A DNA stretch of 64,000 nt from Lepus europaeus (GCF_033115175.1 NC_084845.1:870501-934500); one strand, 5' to 3'; counted from the stretch's first letter, positions 36,297-49,379 are shown. Notes: a model not told the origin generated them from the letters alone. Numbers and translations are program-made.

Positions 36297-37274
36297 TTGC
36301 TCTCCAAGATGGCGGAATAGGGAGGGAGCACACCGATGGTCCTGGAAGGGAAGGTCCAAAGAGGAGTGAGAATTTGTAGTTTTGGGGAAAGGGAAGCTCT
36401 TCCAAAACTGGGGAGACAGGGTGGACCTGCGAGGAGGACGCGGATGCCTGAAGAGCAGGACACCAGCAGGAGTTTGTACACACCAGCGCTGGAAGCTGAG
36501 GTGAGACAGGACGCTCACCCAGCACCGCTGTAACAGCTGCCACTGCCCCTCCCCCAACCCACCCTGGGAGGGACACTGAGACACGTGCGACTGAGTGGGG
36601 GAGGAAAATGAAAATGGAACAGAGTGAGTAGCGCCTGCAGAAAGATTGCACGATTCAGGGGAACTAATTGAGGGACTAAACAATCCAGGATCCCTCCCCC
36701 AAATGGGAACTGCAGCAGGCAGGAAGCAGCCATCTTGTTTGTTTACATTCAGGCTTAAAGGAGAACTGCCTCTGCTTCCAAACTTTGGGCAGAGCCCAAA
36801 GGTGGAGTGGAGCGACAGGACACTCCTTGTGCAGGGGCGGGCAGCTAGGGAGGGCAGCTCAAAGCCCTGACACCAGTCAACTCAAGTTACCAGATTAAAA
36901 AAAAAATTAAACAGCGCCCACGGGAAGAGGGCAGGATGCAAGGGGACGAACTGAGAGTTCGAAAACGCCGGGATTCTTAGGAGCCGCCCAACTCACAATC
37001 AGAGCTGTAGTGGGCAGAGTGCAGCCATCCTGTTTGGTTACATTCAGGCTTAAAGAAGGCTGGCCTCTGCTCTGAAGGTGGAAGCAGCAGGGGCGGAGTC
37101 CAGAGGTGGTCTGGAGCTACTTGACACTCCTCACACAGGAGTGTGTGAGGGAGAGCGACTGACCAATGAACCCCAGGCACAGACACATAAGGGCGAACTT
37201 AGGAACAAGGAAACCAGCCCCCAAGGGGCAGAGATTGGCACCTCAAAGCCCTGACACCAGCCCAGTCAAGTTAC

Positions 37275-37299
37275 AATAAATAAATAAATAAATAAATAA
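37275..37299 (+). repeat. (AAAT)n microsatellite in the L1-2 5' UTR
   Basis: About six AATA/AAAT repeats, just upstream of ORF1. Confidence 0.9.
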
Positions 37300-37413
37300 G
37301 TAAAAAATAAACAAACTCTAGAAGGCAGAGCAGCCTGCTTACACTGCATATTGGTACAGACTCACAGCAGCCCATAGCAGAGGGAAATCAACCTGAAAAT
37401 CCACCCAGATGGA

Positions 37414-38390
37414 ATGCCAAAAAACAAAACAAAAACCCACAATAAGAATATAGAAGAACATATAAACTTGCCAATGGAGCAGGCTAAAACAACCATAACA
37501 GAGGCTGAAGAAGAAGAAGAATTTGAAACCATGCCAGAAAAAGAATTCAGAAAATTAGTAATCAGATTACTTAGAAATAATGAGAAACAGTATCAAGAGC
37601 TGAACGAAAAACAAGCCCAAGGATTAGAGATCCTGAAGAGAAGCCAGAATGAAATACTGGAAATGAAAAACTCAATTTACCATATAAAAAACACCGTGGA
37701 ATCCCTCAGAAATCGAACAGATGAAATAGAAGACCGAATATCAGAATTTGAAGACAAACTTCCAGAAATAATAAAGTCAGTTCAATTGCAAGAAAAAGAA
37801 ATTAAAATATATGGTCGGAGACCTACAAGATTCAATCAAATGGTGTAATGTTCAGATAATAGGAGTCCCTGAGGTGTTGGAAAGAGAGAATGGATTGGAT
37901 GGTGTTTTCAGTGAAATAAGAAAATTTCAAACAAAGGCAGCTGGATAACAACAGGCAAATTCAACAGATAGCCAGGACTCCGAACAGGGAAGACCAGGAG
38001 AGAAATTCACTGTGACACATTGTGGCAACACTCAGCTCAGTGACACACAAAGAACAAATCCTAAAATGTGCCAGAGAAAAATGACAAATCACATTCAGAG
38101 GTAAGCTAATCAGATTCACCCCAGACTTCTCATCGCAAATACTACAGGCAAGGAGACAATGACATGATATATTTCAAGTTTTAAAAGACAAACAATGCCA
38201 ACCTAGAATACTATACCCTGCAAAGCTATCATTTATGAATGAAAGGGAAATAAAGATCTTCCAAAACAAACATTAACTGAAAGAATTTGTATCCACGCAT
38301 CAAACCATATAACACTTGCTCAAAGACGTGCTGCACACAGAAATACAAAAACAAGAACTTCACTACAAAAAAAAAGGGAATTTAGAGTAA
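37414..38390 (+). pseudogene. L1 ORF1, broken (L1-2)
   Basis: This ORF1p nucleic-acid-binding protein begins MPKNKTKTHNKNIEE. An acidic stretch and a coiled coil (RRNNEKQYQELNEKQA-like, then TDEIEDRISEFEDKLPE) stay open for 144 codons. A frameshift near 37800 then puts the RRM (IIGVPEVLERENGLDG in another frame) out of phase, and further stops follow. The C-terminal YPAKLSF-type region is still visible near 38215-38235. The end coordinate is approximate. Confidence 0.88.
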
Positions 38391-38435
38391 CCTACAAACA
38401 AAGTTCAAAATACATAAACAGCTCGTTTAGGAAAC

Positions 38436-41400
38436 ATGAGTGGGAGAAGACAGTACTTAACAGTAATCACGCTGAATGTGAATGGTCTTAATTCTACAAC
38501 CAAAAGTCATAGACTAGCTGATTGGATCAAGAAAGAGAATCCATCTATATGCTGCCTTCAGGAGACACACCTAATCAGCAAAGATGCACACATACTGAAA
38601 GTGAAAGGATGGAAAAAGATACTCCAAGCTAACAGAAATGAAAAAAAGAGCTGATGTGGCCATCCTGATATCAGACAAAATAGACTTTAGCATAAAAACT
38701 ATTAAAAGAGACAGAGAAGGGCATTCTATAATGATTAAAGGATCTATCCAACAGGAAGACATTACTATTATAAATGTGTACACACCTAATTACAGGGTGC
38801 CTGGCTATCTGAAAGAATTACTAAAGGATTTAAAGGGAGATATAGATTCAAATACAATAGTAACAGGGGATTTCAACACCCCACTCTCACCAATGGACAG
38901 ATCAACCAGACAGAAATTCAACAAGGAAACAACAGAGTTAATTGATGCTATAGACCAAATAGACCTAATAGATATCTTCAGAACCTTCCACCCCACAGCC
39001 ACAGAGTATATGTATTTCTCCCCAGTACATGGAACATTCTCTAGGATTGACCATATGCTAGGCCATAAAGGGAGCCTCAACAAATTCAAAAAAATTGAAA
39101 CTATACCATGCAGCTTCTCAGACCATAGTGCAGTGAAACTCGAAATCAACAACCCAAGAATCTCTACACCATATGCAAATACATGGAAAATGGACAACAT
39201 GATCCTAAATGATCAGTGGGTCATCGAAGAAATTAAAAGAGAAATCAAAAGATTTCTAGAAACAAATGAAAATGATAACACAACCTATCAAAACCTGTGG
39301 GACACAGCAAAAGCAGTGCTAAGAGGAAAGTTTATAGCAATTGGTGCCTACATCAAGAAGCTGGAAAGGAACCAAACAAATGAACTCTCCATGCACCTCA
39401 AGGCTTTAGAAAAACAGCAGAAAATCAAGCCCAAATCCAGGAGGAAAGAAATACTAAAGATCAGAGAATAAACAGAATTGAAACCAAAAAAACAATACAA
39501 AAGATCAACAAAACCAGGAGCTGGTTTTTTGAAAAAATAAACAAAATCGACACACCATTAGCCCAACTAACTAAAAAAAGGAGAGAGAAGACCCAAATCA
39601 GTAAAATCAAAGATAGTAATGGAAATGTAACAACAGACACAACAGAAATAAAAAGAATCATCAGAAACCACTACAAATAGATGTATGCTAACAAATTGGG
39701 GAACCTGGAAGAAATGGATAGATTCCTGGACACATACAACCTTCCTAAACTGAGCCATGAAGATATAGAAAATCTAAACAGACCCATAACCATGGAAGAA
39801 ATTGAATCAGTAATAAACACACTACCGAAAAAGAAGAGCCCAGGACCGGATGGCTTCACTGCCGAATTTTACCAGACATTTAGAGAACAACTAACCCCAG
39901 TTCTTCTTAAATTATTCAAAACAATTGGAAGGGAGGGAATCCTCCAAAATTCTTTCTACGAAGTCAATATCACCTTAATTCCTAAACCCAGAAAAGACAC
40001 AACAGAGAAAGAAAACTACAGACCTATCTCCCTGATGAACATAGATGCAAAAATACTCAACAAAATTCTGGCAAACCGAATCCAACTGCACATCAGAAAA
40101 ATCATTCACCCGGACCAAGTGGGATTTATCCCTGGTATGCAGGGGTGGTTCAATATTCGAAAGTCAATCAACGTAATACATCACATTAATAAATTGAGAA
40201 ACAAAAATCATATGATTATCTCAATAGATGCAGAGAAAGCATTTGACAAAATACAACACCCTTTCATGATGAAAACCCTAAGCAAATTGGGGTGAGAAGG
40301 AACATTCCTCAACACAATTAAGGCAGTCTATGATAAACCAATGGCCAGCATCATATTGAATGGGGAAAAGTTGGAGGCATTTCCATTGAAAACTGGCACC
40401 AGACAGGGATGCCCACTCTCACCATTGCTATTCAATATAGTCCTAGAAGTGTTAGCCAGGGTCATCAGGGAAGAAAAAGAAATTAAAGGGATACAAATGG
40501 GAAAGGAGGAAGTTAAACTGTCCCTATTTGCAGATGACATGATACTATATATAGGGGACCTGATAAACTCCTATAAGAGACTATTGGAACTCATAGAAGA
40601 ATTTGGTAAAGTAGCAGGATACAAAGTCAACACTCAGAAATCAACAGCCTTTGTATACACAGATAATGCCAGGGCCGAGGAAGAACTTCTAAGATCAATA
40701 CCATTCATGATAGCCACAAAAACAATAAAGTACCTTGGAATAAATTTAACCAAGGATGTCAAAGGCATCTATGATGAAAATTACAAAACACTAAAGAAGG
40801 AAATAGAAGACGACACAAAAAAATGGAAAAACCTGCCATGCTCATGGATTGGTAGAATCAATATCATCAAAATGTCCATTCTCCCAAAAGCAATTTACAA
40901 GTTCAATGCAATACCAATCAAAATACCAAAGTCATTCTTCAATGACCTAGAAAAAACGATGCTGAAATTCATATGGAGAAACAGGAGACCGAGAATAGCT
41001 AAAGCAATACTTTACAATAAAAACAAGGCCAGAGGCATCACAACTCCAGACTTCAAGACATACTACAGGGCAGTTATAATCAAAACAGCCTGGTACTGGT
41101 ACAAAAACAGATGGATAGACCAATGGAACAGAATAGAAACACCGGAGGTCAATCCAAACATCTATAACAAACTCATATTCGATAAAGGACCTAAAACCAA
41201 CCTCTGGAACAAGAACAGCCTCTTCAACAAATGGTGCTGGGAAAACTGGATGTCCACATGTCGAAGTATGAAGCAAGACCCCTACTTTACACCTTATACA
41301 AAAATCCACTCAACATGGACCAAAAAACTAGAGATGCACCACGACACCATGAAACTAATTGAGAGCATAGGGGAAACCCTTCAAGATATTGGAACAGGCG

Positions 41401-42258
41401 AAGAATTCCTGGAGAAGACCCCAGAGGCACGGGTAATCAAAGATAAAATAAACAAATGGGATTACTTCAAATTGAAGAGTTTCTGTACAGCAAAGGAAAC
41501 AATCAGGAAAGTGAAGAGGCAACCAACAGAATGGGAGACGTTATTCGCAAGCTACACAACAAATAAGGATTAACAACTAGAATCTATAAAATGATCAAAA
41601 AACACCACAGAATCAAAACAAACAACCCAATAAAAAGATGGGCCAAGGACTTTAACAGACATTTTTCAAAAGAGGAAATCCAAATGGCCAACAGACACAT
41701 GAAAAAATGCTCAGGATTCCTAGCCATCAGGGAAATGCAGATCAAAACCACAAGGAGGTTTCACCTCACTCCGGTTAGATTGGCTTACATACAGAAATCA
41801 ACCAACAACAGATGCTGGCGAGGATGTGGGGAAAAAGGGACACTAATCCACTGTTGGTGGGAATGCAAACTGGTAAAGCCAGTATGGAAGACAGTTTGGA
41901 GAGTCCTCAGAAACCTGAATGTAGCACTACCACAGGACCCAGCCATCCCACTCCTTGGAATTTACCCAAATGGAATTAAAGGGGAGAAAAAAAGAGCCAT
42001 TTGTACCTCAATATTTGTTGCAGCTCAATTCACAATAGCTAAGACATGCAATCAACCTAACTGTCCATCAACGGATGACTGGATAAAGAAACTATGGGAT
42101 ATGTACTCTATGGAACTCTATACAGCAGTAAAAAAAAAAAAAATGAAATCCAGGCATTTACAACAAAATGGAGGAAGCTGGAAAACATCATGATGAGTGA
42201 AATAAGCCAGTCCAAAAGGGACAAATATCATATGTTCTCCCTGATCGATGGCAACTAA
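38436..42258 (+). pseudogene. L1 ORF2, nearly complete but frameshifted (L1-2)
   Basis: All domains of LINE-1 ORF2p are present in order. The endonuclease starts MSGRRQYLTVITLNVNGLNS, with [16 protein letters not shown] (near 38868) and CSFSDHSAV (near 39112). The reverse transcriptase has FIPGMQGWF and the catalytic FADDMILY (near 40529-40550). The C-terminal cysteine-rich segment is [14 protein letters not shown] (near 41815-41855). The reading frame is broken near 38640, 39470, 39680, 40295 and 41573, and an A-run near 42130 adds noise, so no active protein can be made. Confidence 0.93.
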
Positions 42259-42806
42259 ACAAGTATCTAAAATGATACCCATTGACGTGAAATGGACACT
42301 ATGAGAGACAATGACATGATCAGCCCTTGTCTAGACTGTTGAGGAACAACTTAATATTTTATTCCTTTTAGTATTTTTGTTGTTGTTGTTGTTACTCTGT
42401 TTGTTCTACATAAGACCACTGGTTGAACTCTGTAATCAATGCACAATCATTCTCAGGCATTTAAAATTAATGGAAAAGTGATCTCTGTTAAACATAGGAA
42501 TGGGAATAAGAGAGGGAGGAGATATATAGGTTGGCACATGCTCACTCGGGCTTACCTCCAATGGTGGCACTAGAAATGTGCCAGGGGATTTCAATTCAAT
42601 CTTACCAAGGAGGCAGGTACCAATGCCAGTGCACTTGGTAAAGTGATAAGTATAAATACACAACTGATCAAAAAGAGGTATGTGTTGAAGAGATCTCACA
42701 AATAAGACCAGTGTAAGCAAATAATGAAGGATAGAATTAAAAGGGAGAGAATGATCCTGCGGGGGAAGCAGGACACACAGCAGACTCAAAGAATGGCAAA
42801 TGCTCA

Positions 42807-43146
42807 GGCTGGCGCCGTGGCTCAACAGGCTAATCCTCCACCTTGTGGCGCCGGCACACCGGGTTCTAGTCCCGATTGGAGCGCCGGATTCTATCCCAGT
42901 TGCCCCTCTTCCAGGCCAGCTCTCTGCTATGGCCCGGGAAGGCAGTGGAGGATGGCCCAAGTCCTTGGGCCCTGCACCCGCCTGGGAGACCTGGAGAAGT
43001 ACCTGGCTCCTGGCTTCAGATCGGAGAGATGCACCAGCCACAGCGGCCATTGGAGGGTGAACCAATGGCAAAAAGGAAGACCTTTCTCCCTGTCTCTCTC
43101 TCACTATCCACTCCGCCTGTCAAAAAAAATAAGAAAAAAAAAAAAA
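42807..43146 (+). mobile_element. C-SINE inside the L1-2 3' UTR
   Basis: Full-length plus-strand C-SINE. Its flanks are AGAATGGCAAATGCT on the left and AGAGTGGCAAACGCC on the right. This is the same 3'-UTR position as the SINE in L1-1, but the body variant differs: it lacks the GGCCGCATTACGCC stretch seen there. Confidence 0.95.
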
Positions 43147-43852
43147 GAGTGGCAAACGCCCAAAACAGCACTCCTGCCTCAGAATCAACCCTTGGGACAT
43201 TCGGATCTGGCTAAAAGGTCCATGAGAGTCTCACCGGCATGAAAAGCCATGACATGGTGGCATAAAACAATCTAAATGAAAGATCCTGGTGAACAAGACC
43301 CCAGCAGAAGGAGCAGCCCATCAAGGAGAGAGGCGCCTTTCTCTGAAGGGAGGAAGGAACCTCCACTGTGATACGGCCTTCACTAAACAAGTTCAGAGTC
43401 AGGGAACTCAAGGGGCTTCCATAGCCTAGACAGCTCATAGCAAGAGTCTCGGGTGATTGCTGACGTCATAAATAAGAGTGCCAATTGTTAAATCAACAAC
43501 GGGAGTCACTGGGTACATGCTCCCCACGTAGGATCTCTGTCTTAATGTGTTTTACTATGAAACTTAAAAACAACACTACTAGTCGATCAATACCCTATAC
43601 CTTGTGTGGTTGTGTGAGTGCAGTCTGTTGAAATCCTTGCTTAGTATATACTAAGTTGATCTTCAGTATATGTAGGTAATTGAAAATGAAACTCGATGAA
43701 GGATGGGTGGGAGAGGGAGTGGGAGAGGGGAGGGCCATGGGAGGGAGGGAGGTTGTGGGGAGGGGAAGCCACAAGAATACAAAAGTTGCACTTTGTAAAT
43801 TCACATTTATTAAATTAAAAAAAACTATATAACAAACAAAAAAAGGAAAAAA

Positions 43853-44214
43853 GAACTTAATACTTTACCCTTTTAGTATTTTTTTATGTTCTACTTAAAA
43901 CTATTGGTTGAACTCTGTAATTAATACACAATTATTCTTAGGTGTTTAATTAATGCTATAACTAGTGCTCAAATAGTATTTTACACTTTGTGTTTCTCTG
44001 TGGGTGCAAACTGTTGAAATCTTTACTTAATATGTGCTAAATTGATCTTCTGTATATAAAGATAATTGAAAATTAATCTTGATGTGAATGGAAGGGGAAA
44101 GGGGTTGGGAGAGGGGAGTGTTATGGGTGGGAGGGAAGTTATGGGGGGAAAGCTATTGTAATCCATAAGCTGTACTTTGGGAATTTATGTTCATTAAATA
44201 AAATTTAAAATTAT
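43853..44214 (+). mobile_element. Second L1 3' end, internally shortened
   Basis: It starts at a T-rich L1 3'-UTR stretch (TTTTAGTATTTTTTTATG), skips from TTCTTAGGTGTTT to AATTAATGCTATAACTAG, and ends with the G-rich block and CATTAAATAAAATTTAAAA. It lies between the A-rich end of L1-2 and the target-site duplication. Confidence 0.8.
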
Positions 44215-44393
44215 TTTTGAATTCCCAGAGTTTCAGCACCACAAAATGACTAATTAATGTATCATTCACATTTTTTAAGAATGCAAACTGTTGATATCAC
44301 AGAAAGTTGTTATTCTAAGCTAGTTAATTTATCCAGAGATAGATGAGGCAAGAATAAAAAAGAGAAGGTATTTTGTAATACATGAAAGAGACC

Positions 44394-44759
44394 GGGCTGG
44401 GCTTGTGCTGTGGCATAGTGGGTAAAGCCACCACCTGCAGTGCTGGCATCCCATATGGGTGCTGGTGCGAGTCCTGGCTGTTCCACTTCCGATCCAGCTC
44501 TCTGCTGTGGTTGGGAAAGCAATGGAGGATGACCCAAGTCCTTGGGCCCCTGCACCCACATGAGAGACCAGGAGGAGGCTCCTGGCTCCTGGCTTTGTAT
44601 TAGCACAGTTCTTGCCCATTGTGGCCACTGGGGGATTGAACCAGCAGATGGAGGATCTCTCTCTCTCTCTCTCTGTCTCTCTGTCTCTGTCTTTCTCTTT
44701 TACTCTTCTCTCTCTATGTAACTCTGATTTTCAAATAAAAAATAAATCTTTAAAAAAAG
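44394..44759 (+). mobile_element. C-SINE, plus
   Basis: Head GGGCTTGTGCTGTGGC, core CCATATGGGTGCTGG, an expanded CT tail (44658-44720) and an A-rich end. It is flanked by GAAAGAGACC and GAGAGAGACC. Units 2 and 5 lack it. Confidence 0.9.
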
Positions 44760-45180
44760 AGAGAGACCAGGTGGAAATGACAGATGATATAAGGGCATTA
44801 AGATGGAAGGAGTGAGAGGGGAAATCTGAAGATGAAGCCAGTTTGTGTTTCTGGCTGACCCAAGGGTATGGTCTCCCAATTACGAATATGTTTTATTCGT
44901 CAGAACTATGCACAGTAAAGCCTTAAAGAATAAGACAAAGAAAGGGAAAGGGGGGAATTAAAATAATGTTACAAATGAATCAGGAGAAAGCCAAGAAAAT
45001 TTCCTTCAGTGTGTTTCAATAAACACATGTGGAATACTTCATGTGTATTTACCATTGTCTCTGTGTCTGAGATGTATCAAAGGAAACAACTGACAACAAG
45101 CCAATCAGGGGATGAATAGTGCAGGGGTGGGTGTGGGATGTAAAGTAGTAAGTGGAGGCCTGATTGAAAAGATGATACTG

Positions 45181-45510
45181 GGTGGCTGGCACTATGGGTT
45201 AAAGCCCCAGGCTGCAGTGCCATGTCCCATAGGGGCGCTGATTTGGGTCCTGGCTGCTCCTCTTCAGATCCAGCTCTCTGCTATGGCCTGGGAAAGCAGT
45301 GGAAAATGGCCCAAGTCCTTGGGCTCCTGCACCTGCATGGGAGATCCAGAAGAAGTTCCTGGCTCCTGGCTTTGGATTGGTGCAGCTCCAGCCATTGCTG
45401 CCAACTGGGGAGTGACCCAGAGGATGGAAGACCTCTCTCTCTGTCTCTGCCTCTCTCTGTAACTCTGTCTTTCAAATAAATAAAACAAATTAAAAAAGAA
45501 AAGAAAAGAA
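45181..45510 (+). mobile_element. C-SINE, plus
   Basis: Head GGTGGCTGGCACTATGGG, core CTATGGCCTGGGAAAGCAG, tail CTCTCTCTCTGTCTCTGCC and an A-rich end. It is flanked by GATGATACTGG repeats (about 45171 and 45513). Units 2 and 5 lack it. Confidence 0.9.
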
Positions 45511-47109
45511 ATGATGATACTGGACTCAAGACTGAAAGTAGATAAACAAGACAGTAATGTGAATATTTAGGTGGATATGACCAAACATAAGGCACAAGTT
45601 GTTCCAACAGAGCCAGGTAGCTGGTGTATATGGAACCAGGAAAATGAGAAGCAGCATGGACAACAAGAGGTTAGGCAACGCAGGAGCAACTGCTGGAGGC
45701 TCCATAGGATACCATAGGTTACTTTCCTCAGGAAAATATGGATACTGCGGGGCTTAGCCAGATATTATCCTTTGTGCCTCGTACACTGAGTCACATTGGC
45801 TGGTGGGTTGAGAGCTGACTTCCGAAGAAACAAAGGCTGTGCAAGGAAGCCAGGAAGATTCCCACTGCAGAAACTCAACTGAAAGAGGGTGGTTGGAGGC
45901 GGCCATTCGGGATGAGAGGACTTAGTCCTGCAGATGCTCCGTGCTTTACCGGGCTTCCTCCCCCCCTTACCTAACAACCGCTTACTTTTGGGTTCTTTCC
46001 TAACATCCCATTTTCTCGGGAATCTGAGGAGTCAGGGTCAAACCTCAGCATGGAAATAGGTAACCCCACCGAGAGCACTCTGGTTTGCAGTCTCACAACC
46101 CAAATCTCACTGTGTTTGACCCTGTCCCCAAACGAGAGAGACTGTCAGTTTCAATGGAACACAGTCAAGTTTCTCTCAAACTGTTACTTTCTGATCCTTT
46201 GGAGAGACTTAGTAACCACTAGGAATTGTTTCTGGCAATTGGTAGGAGAGACAACAGTTTTTCAGAGTTACCCTGGCTCCCCAAGCAGTCACTCTCATCA
46301 CTGAAACAGGTGACAGGATAATCACAGCTCTGGAGAGAACCAAGGTTAGAGAATTCTAAATGATCTCTTCTGGGTCTCGTGGCCTCCCCACAACCCATGC
46401 TCTGTCATCACTGGGCCATCCTCCTGGTAAAAGACAGTATTTTAGGGACCACATCTTCATCTGGGGACAGAAGCTCCATAGAAAATGTCTCCGTATCAGT
46501 CTAGAAAGGGAAGATACCTAGAAACGTTGTGATCCTTGCTTGACAAAGGCAGCACAGGAGTGTTGATAAGCTTCAGACTTCTCAAGAGCAGCTGCAGGTA
46601 AGAAGCTCCTTGTCTGTCTCTGACCTCTCATTTCAGTAGTGTGATCACCCCTGATGCTGGTTCAGTGTGGAACATGGCAATGAGAAGGTCGTAGGTTTGG
46701 GTTTGCAGGCATTTCAGGAGTCATACGCTTATTATTTCCATGTGTGTGATAAGGAATCCTAAAACTTGCTAACTCCTCACCTCGTGAGCAGTCACGGGGT
46801 AAGAAAGTGATCATTTGTGGAATTTGAAAAATATGTTACTCTGATTCTGAGCCCCTGGTATGTTTAAAAGAGACAGTGATTGTTTCTCTCTCAAGAAGCG
46901 TGGTCTGTAAAAGAATTTTCCCCTCTTGAATGAGAAAAGGAAAGTAGTCTTAAAGAGACAAACAATTTCATCAATACAGATGTCTGTGCAAAAGCATCCA
47001 GCGTCTTTAACAGGCATTTGATTCTAACATGACCTGTGATAGTTTTGCCTAGTTTCCAAGATCGTGTTTTAATCCATTCTTAAGTCCATTTATTCACACC
47101 TTAATTCAA

Positions 47110-47277
47110 TTTTTTTGACAGGCAGAGTTAGACAGTGAGAGAGAGAGAGACAGAGAGAAAGGTCTTCCTTCTGTTGGTTCACCCCCCATATAGCCACCAC
47201 GGCCTGCATGCTATGCCGATCAGAAGCCAGGAGCCAGGTGCTTCCTCCTGGTCTCCCATGCAGGTGCAGGACCCAAA
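47110..47277 (-). mobile_element. C-SINE, minus, 5'-truncated
   Basis: Tail and body are present (TTTTTTGACAGGCAGAG, then CTCCCATGCAGGTGCAGG). The tRNA-like head is absent, and unit flank resumes at about 47278. Confidence 0.88.
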
Positions 47278-48499
47278 CATTGCTCCTCTGAAGCTGTAAA
47301 GTATTTATTTCTTTCAAATTTCCACTGGTGATCTACAGTGCTCAGGAGTTCCACTGTCCCCCACATCACTATGTGCCACCATCTGACAAGACACCTCCTA
47401 GAGTATGTCACCTGATCAGATGCTGTCTACTACCCTACCTGGGTTAAGTAATCACAACTCCTTCCATTTCTGCAACAATGCAATGTGAACTGACATTATT
47501 GGCCTCCTTATGTGTTTAACAAAAACACCGCATTGAATGCATAAACTTCATGGAATATTTTGATAAAGGATAAAGCACAAAATATCTTGCTCACATTTAT
47601 TTTTTAAATTAGTCTTCAAAAACTCTTTTATAACTTGCCAGTTCATATTCCACTAGTTATCCAAGTACATAATTTAGCTTAACTAATTCAGATATATTGA
47701 GAGCTGATTAGAAATGCGATGATGCTACAGTTGTGTTGTGTAACACTGGAGCTCCATCAAAAATGGTCCCAGCCCACGGCACTGTGCCTCTGCCTTTTTA
47801 TGAATTTTACTAATGCCTTCAGAATCATGCTGTCACTTTCTGGTACTTTGGTGTTCTACTATCTTATTGCTCTGTATTCTGGTTCTTTTTGTCATGATTC
47901 AGGCTCTGGAATTTCAGGATGTACTTAAGTGCCTTAAATACATTTTTTATGATGACTGATATTGAAATACATGGATATTACGGACTTTGTCTTTTATTTT
48001 ATTTGACCATCATTAATTCTACCAAAATGTTCATTAATCTTCTACAAAAGAGACTTGAATTCTGTAGAAATAGAGTCTTTCGATGTTTTTCTTTATAGTA
48101 TTTTATATTTTAATTTGCATGAGCTGTTATTCTGGGTACATTCTAATGTCTAAGTATTTGCTGTGATTGTGGTCATAGTACATTTGTGTCCAAATGAAAT
48201 AAGAGTAAATCTTTGGCTTCACCATTTTAATACTGAACTGCACTAAAACTGTGTAATTTAATGTTTTCATAATGAATTACTCAGTCACTATTCTCCTATA
48301 AAATTGTGCATCCATGTTGCAATTTGAATTTCTGATTTTTCATACAAATATGCGACTGCTCTATGGAATACTTAGGTCAGCAGAGGAGTGTTTGAACAAA
48401 GACTATGTAGAAGGATGCCATAACACAACAAGACAAGAAAAAGATATATTACCGGAACAACATAAATAAGGAGGAAAAATGTTAGAAAAACGTCACCAA

Positions 48500-48531
48500 A
48501 ACACACACACACACATGCACACACACACACC
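48500..48531. repeat. (CA)n microsatellite
   Basis: CA repeats interrupted once by a TG. Unit 1 has a shorter CA run at the equivalent place (about 6199-6215). Confidence 0.85.
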
Positions 48532-48580
48532 CCACAAGAATACACATACAACAAGCATCCAAATGCATCTTAAGAAAATA

Positions 48581-48837
48581 CTGGCGCTGGTGCTGTGGCG
48601 TAGCAGGTAAAGCCGCCACCTGCAGTGCCGGCATCCCATTTGGGTGCTGGTTCCTATCCCGGCTGCTCAACTTCTGATCCAATGCTCTGCTAAGGCCTGG
48701 TAAAGCAGTAGAAGATGCCCAAAGACCTTGGGCCCCTGCACTGATGGGGGAGACCCGGAAGAAACTCTTGGCTGCTGACTTCAGATCAGCACATCTGCAG
48801 CCATTGAGGCCAATTGGGGGAGTGAATCAGCAGATGG

Positions 48838-48895
<58 letters not shown>

Positions 48896-48950
48896 GCGTT
48901 TACTCCTCACTATGTGCAAGTCTGACTTTTCAATACTTAAATATTTAAAA
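48581..48950 (+). mobile_element. C-SINE, plus, with a long (TC)n tail
   Basis: Head TGGCGCTGGTGCTGTGGC, core CCCATTTGGGTGCTGG, then about 43 bases of pure TC (48845-48887) and an A-rich end, flanked by AGAAAATAC and AAAAAATAC. It lies head to tail against an opposite-strand SINE at 48967. Confidence 0.9.
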
Positions 48951-48966
48951 AATACAAAGAACTTAT

Positions 48967-49290
48967 TTATCTTTTTCTTTTTCTTTTTGACAGGCAGACT
49001 GGACAGTGAGAAAGAGAGACAGAGAGAAAGGTCTTCCATTTTCATTGGTTCACCACCCAATGGCTGCTGCGGCCAGTGAACTGCGCTGATCCAAAGCCAG
49101 GAGCTAATGCTTCTCCTGGTCTCCCATGCGGGTGTACGCCCTAGGACTTGGGCCATCCTCCTCTATACCTCCGGGACACAGCAGAAAGATGGACTGGAAG
49201 AGGAGCAACTGAGACAAAATCTGGCACCCCGACCAGGACTAGCATCCGGGTTGCTGGCGCCGCAGGCAGAAGATTAGCCTATTGAGCAAC
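48967..49290 (-). mobile_element. C-SINE, minus, just upstream of the unit 5 V1R
   Basis: TTTTGACAGGCAGACTGG at the left, TCTCCCATGCGGGTG in the middle and the head TTGCTGGCGCCGCAGGC at the right. Its right edge is about 140 bp from the V1R ATG and coincides with the left edge of the block that matches unit 2. Confidence 0.9.
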
Positions 49291-49379
49291 GTATTTTTCT
49301 AGCAGGCTTTTCTGAATGGGAAAAAATGGGTGGAAGTAAGAAATGAACTTAAGCTTCCTCGATGAAATACATTAGCTCC

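Larger units (their letters stand above)
36297..44214 (+). mobile_element. L1-2: full-length LINE-1 with a doubled 3' end
   Basis: It starts with the L1 5' tip (TCCAAGATGGCGGAATAGG), has a 5' UTR of about 1.1 kb, ORF1, ORF2 and a 3' UTR with a SINE. It is flanked by TTTTGAATTCCCAG (36283-36296 and 44215-44228). The 3' UTR reaches its normal end at about 43850 (A-rich). A second, shortened L1 3' end then follows (about 43853-44214) before the target-site duplication. The element sits inside the RPS7 relic. Confidence 0.95.
29592..46271. repeat. V1R array unit 4, enlarged by L1-2 and a foreign insert
   Basis: Unit with an intact V1R (34156). Up to about 35537 it copies unit 2. Beyond that point it continues with a different, more diverged version of the unit's downstream flank. 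It is enlarged by a 938-bp insert (30414-31351) and by L1-2 (36297-44214). The stretches 29592-30400, 31366-32170 and 44760-46271 otherwise hold only flank and SINEs. Confidence 0.8.

Noticed and set aside
42436..43104. 222-codon minus-strand frame
   Set aside because: It is the antisense of an L1 3' UTR plus a C-SINE. C-SINEs give open frames on both strands throughout the window.
48500..48890. Array of short direct repeats that might suggest CRISPR or a satellite
   Set aside because: These are CA and TC microsatellites, the latter in a SINE tail. There are no spacers, and the DNA is mammalian.
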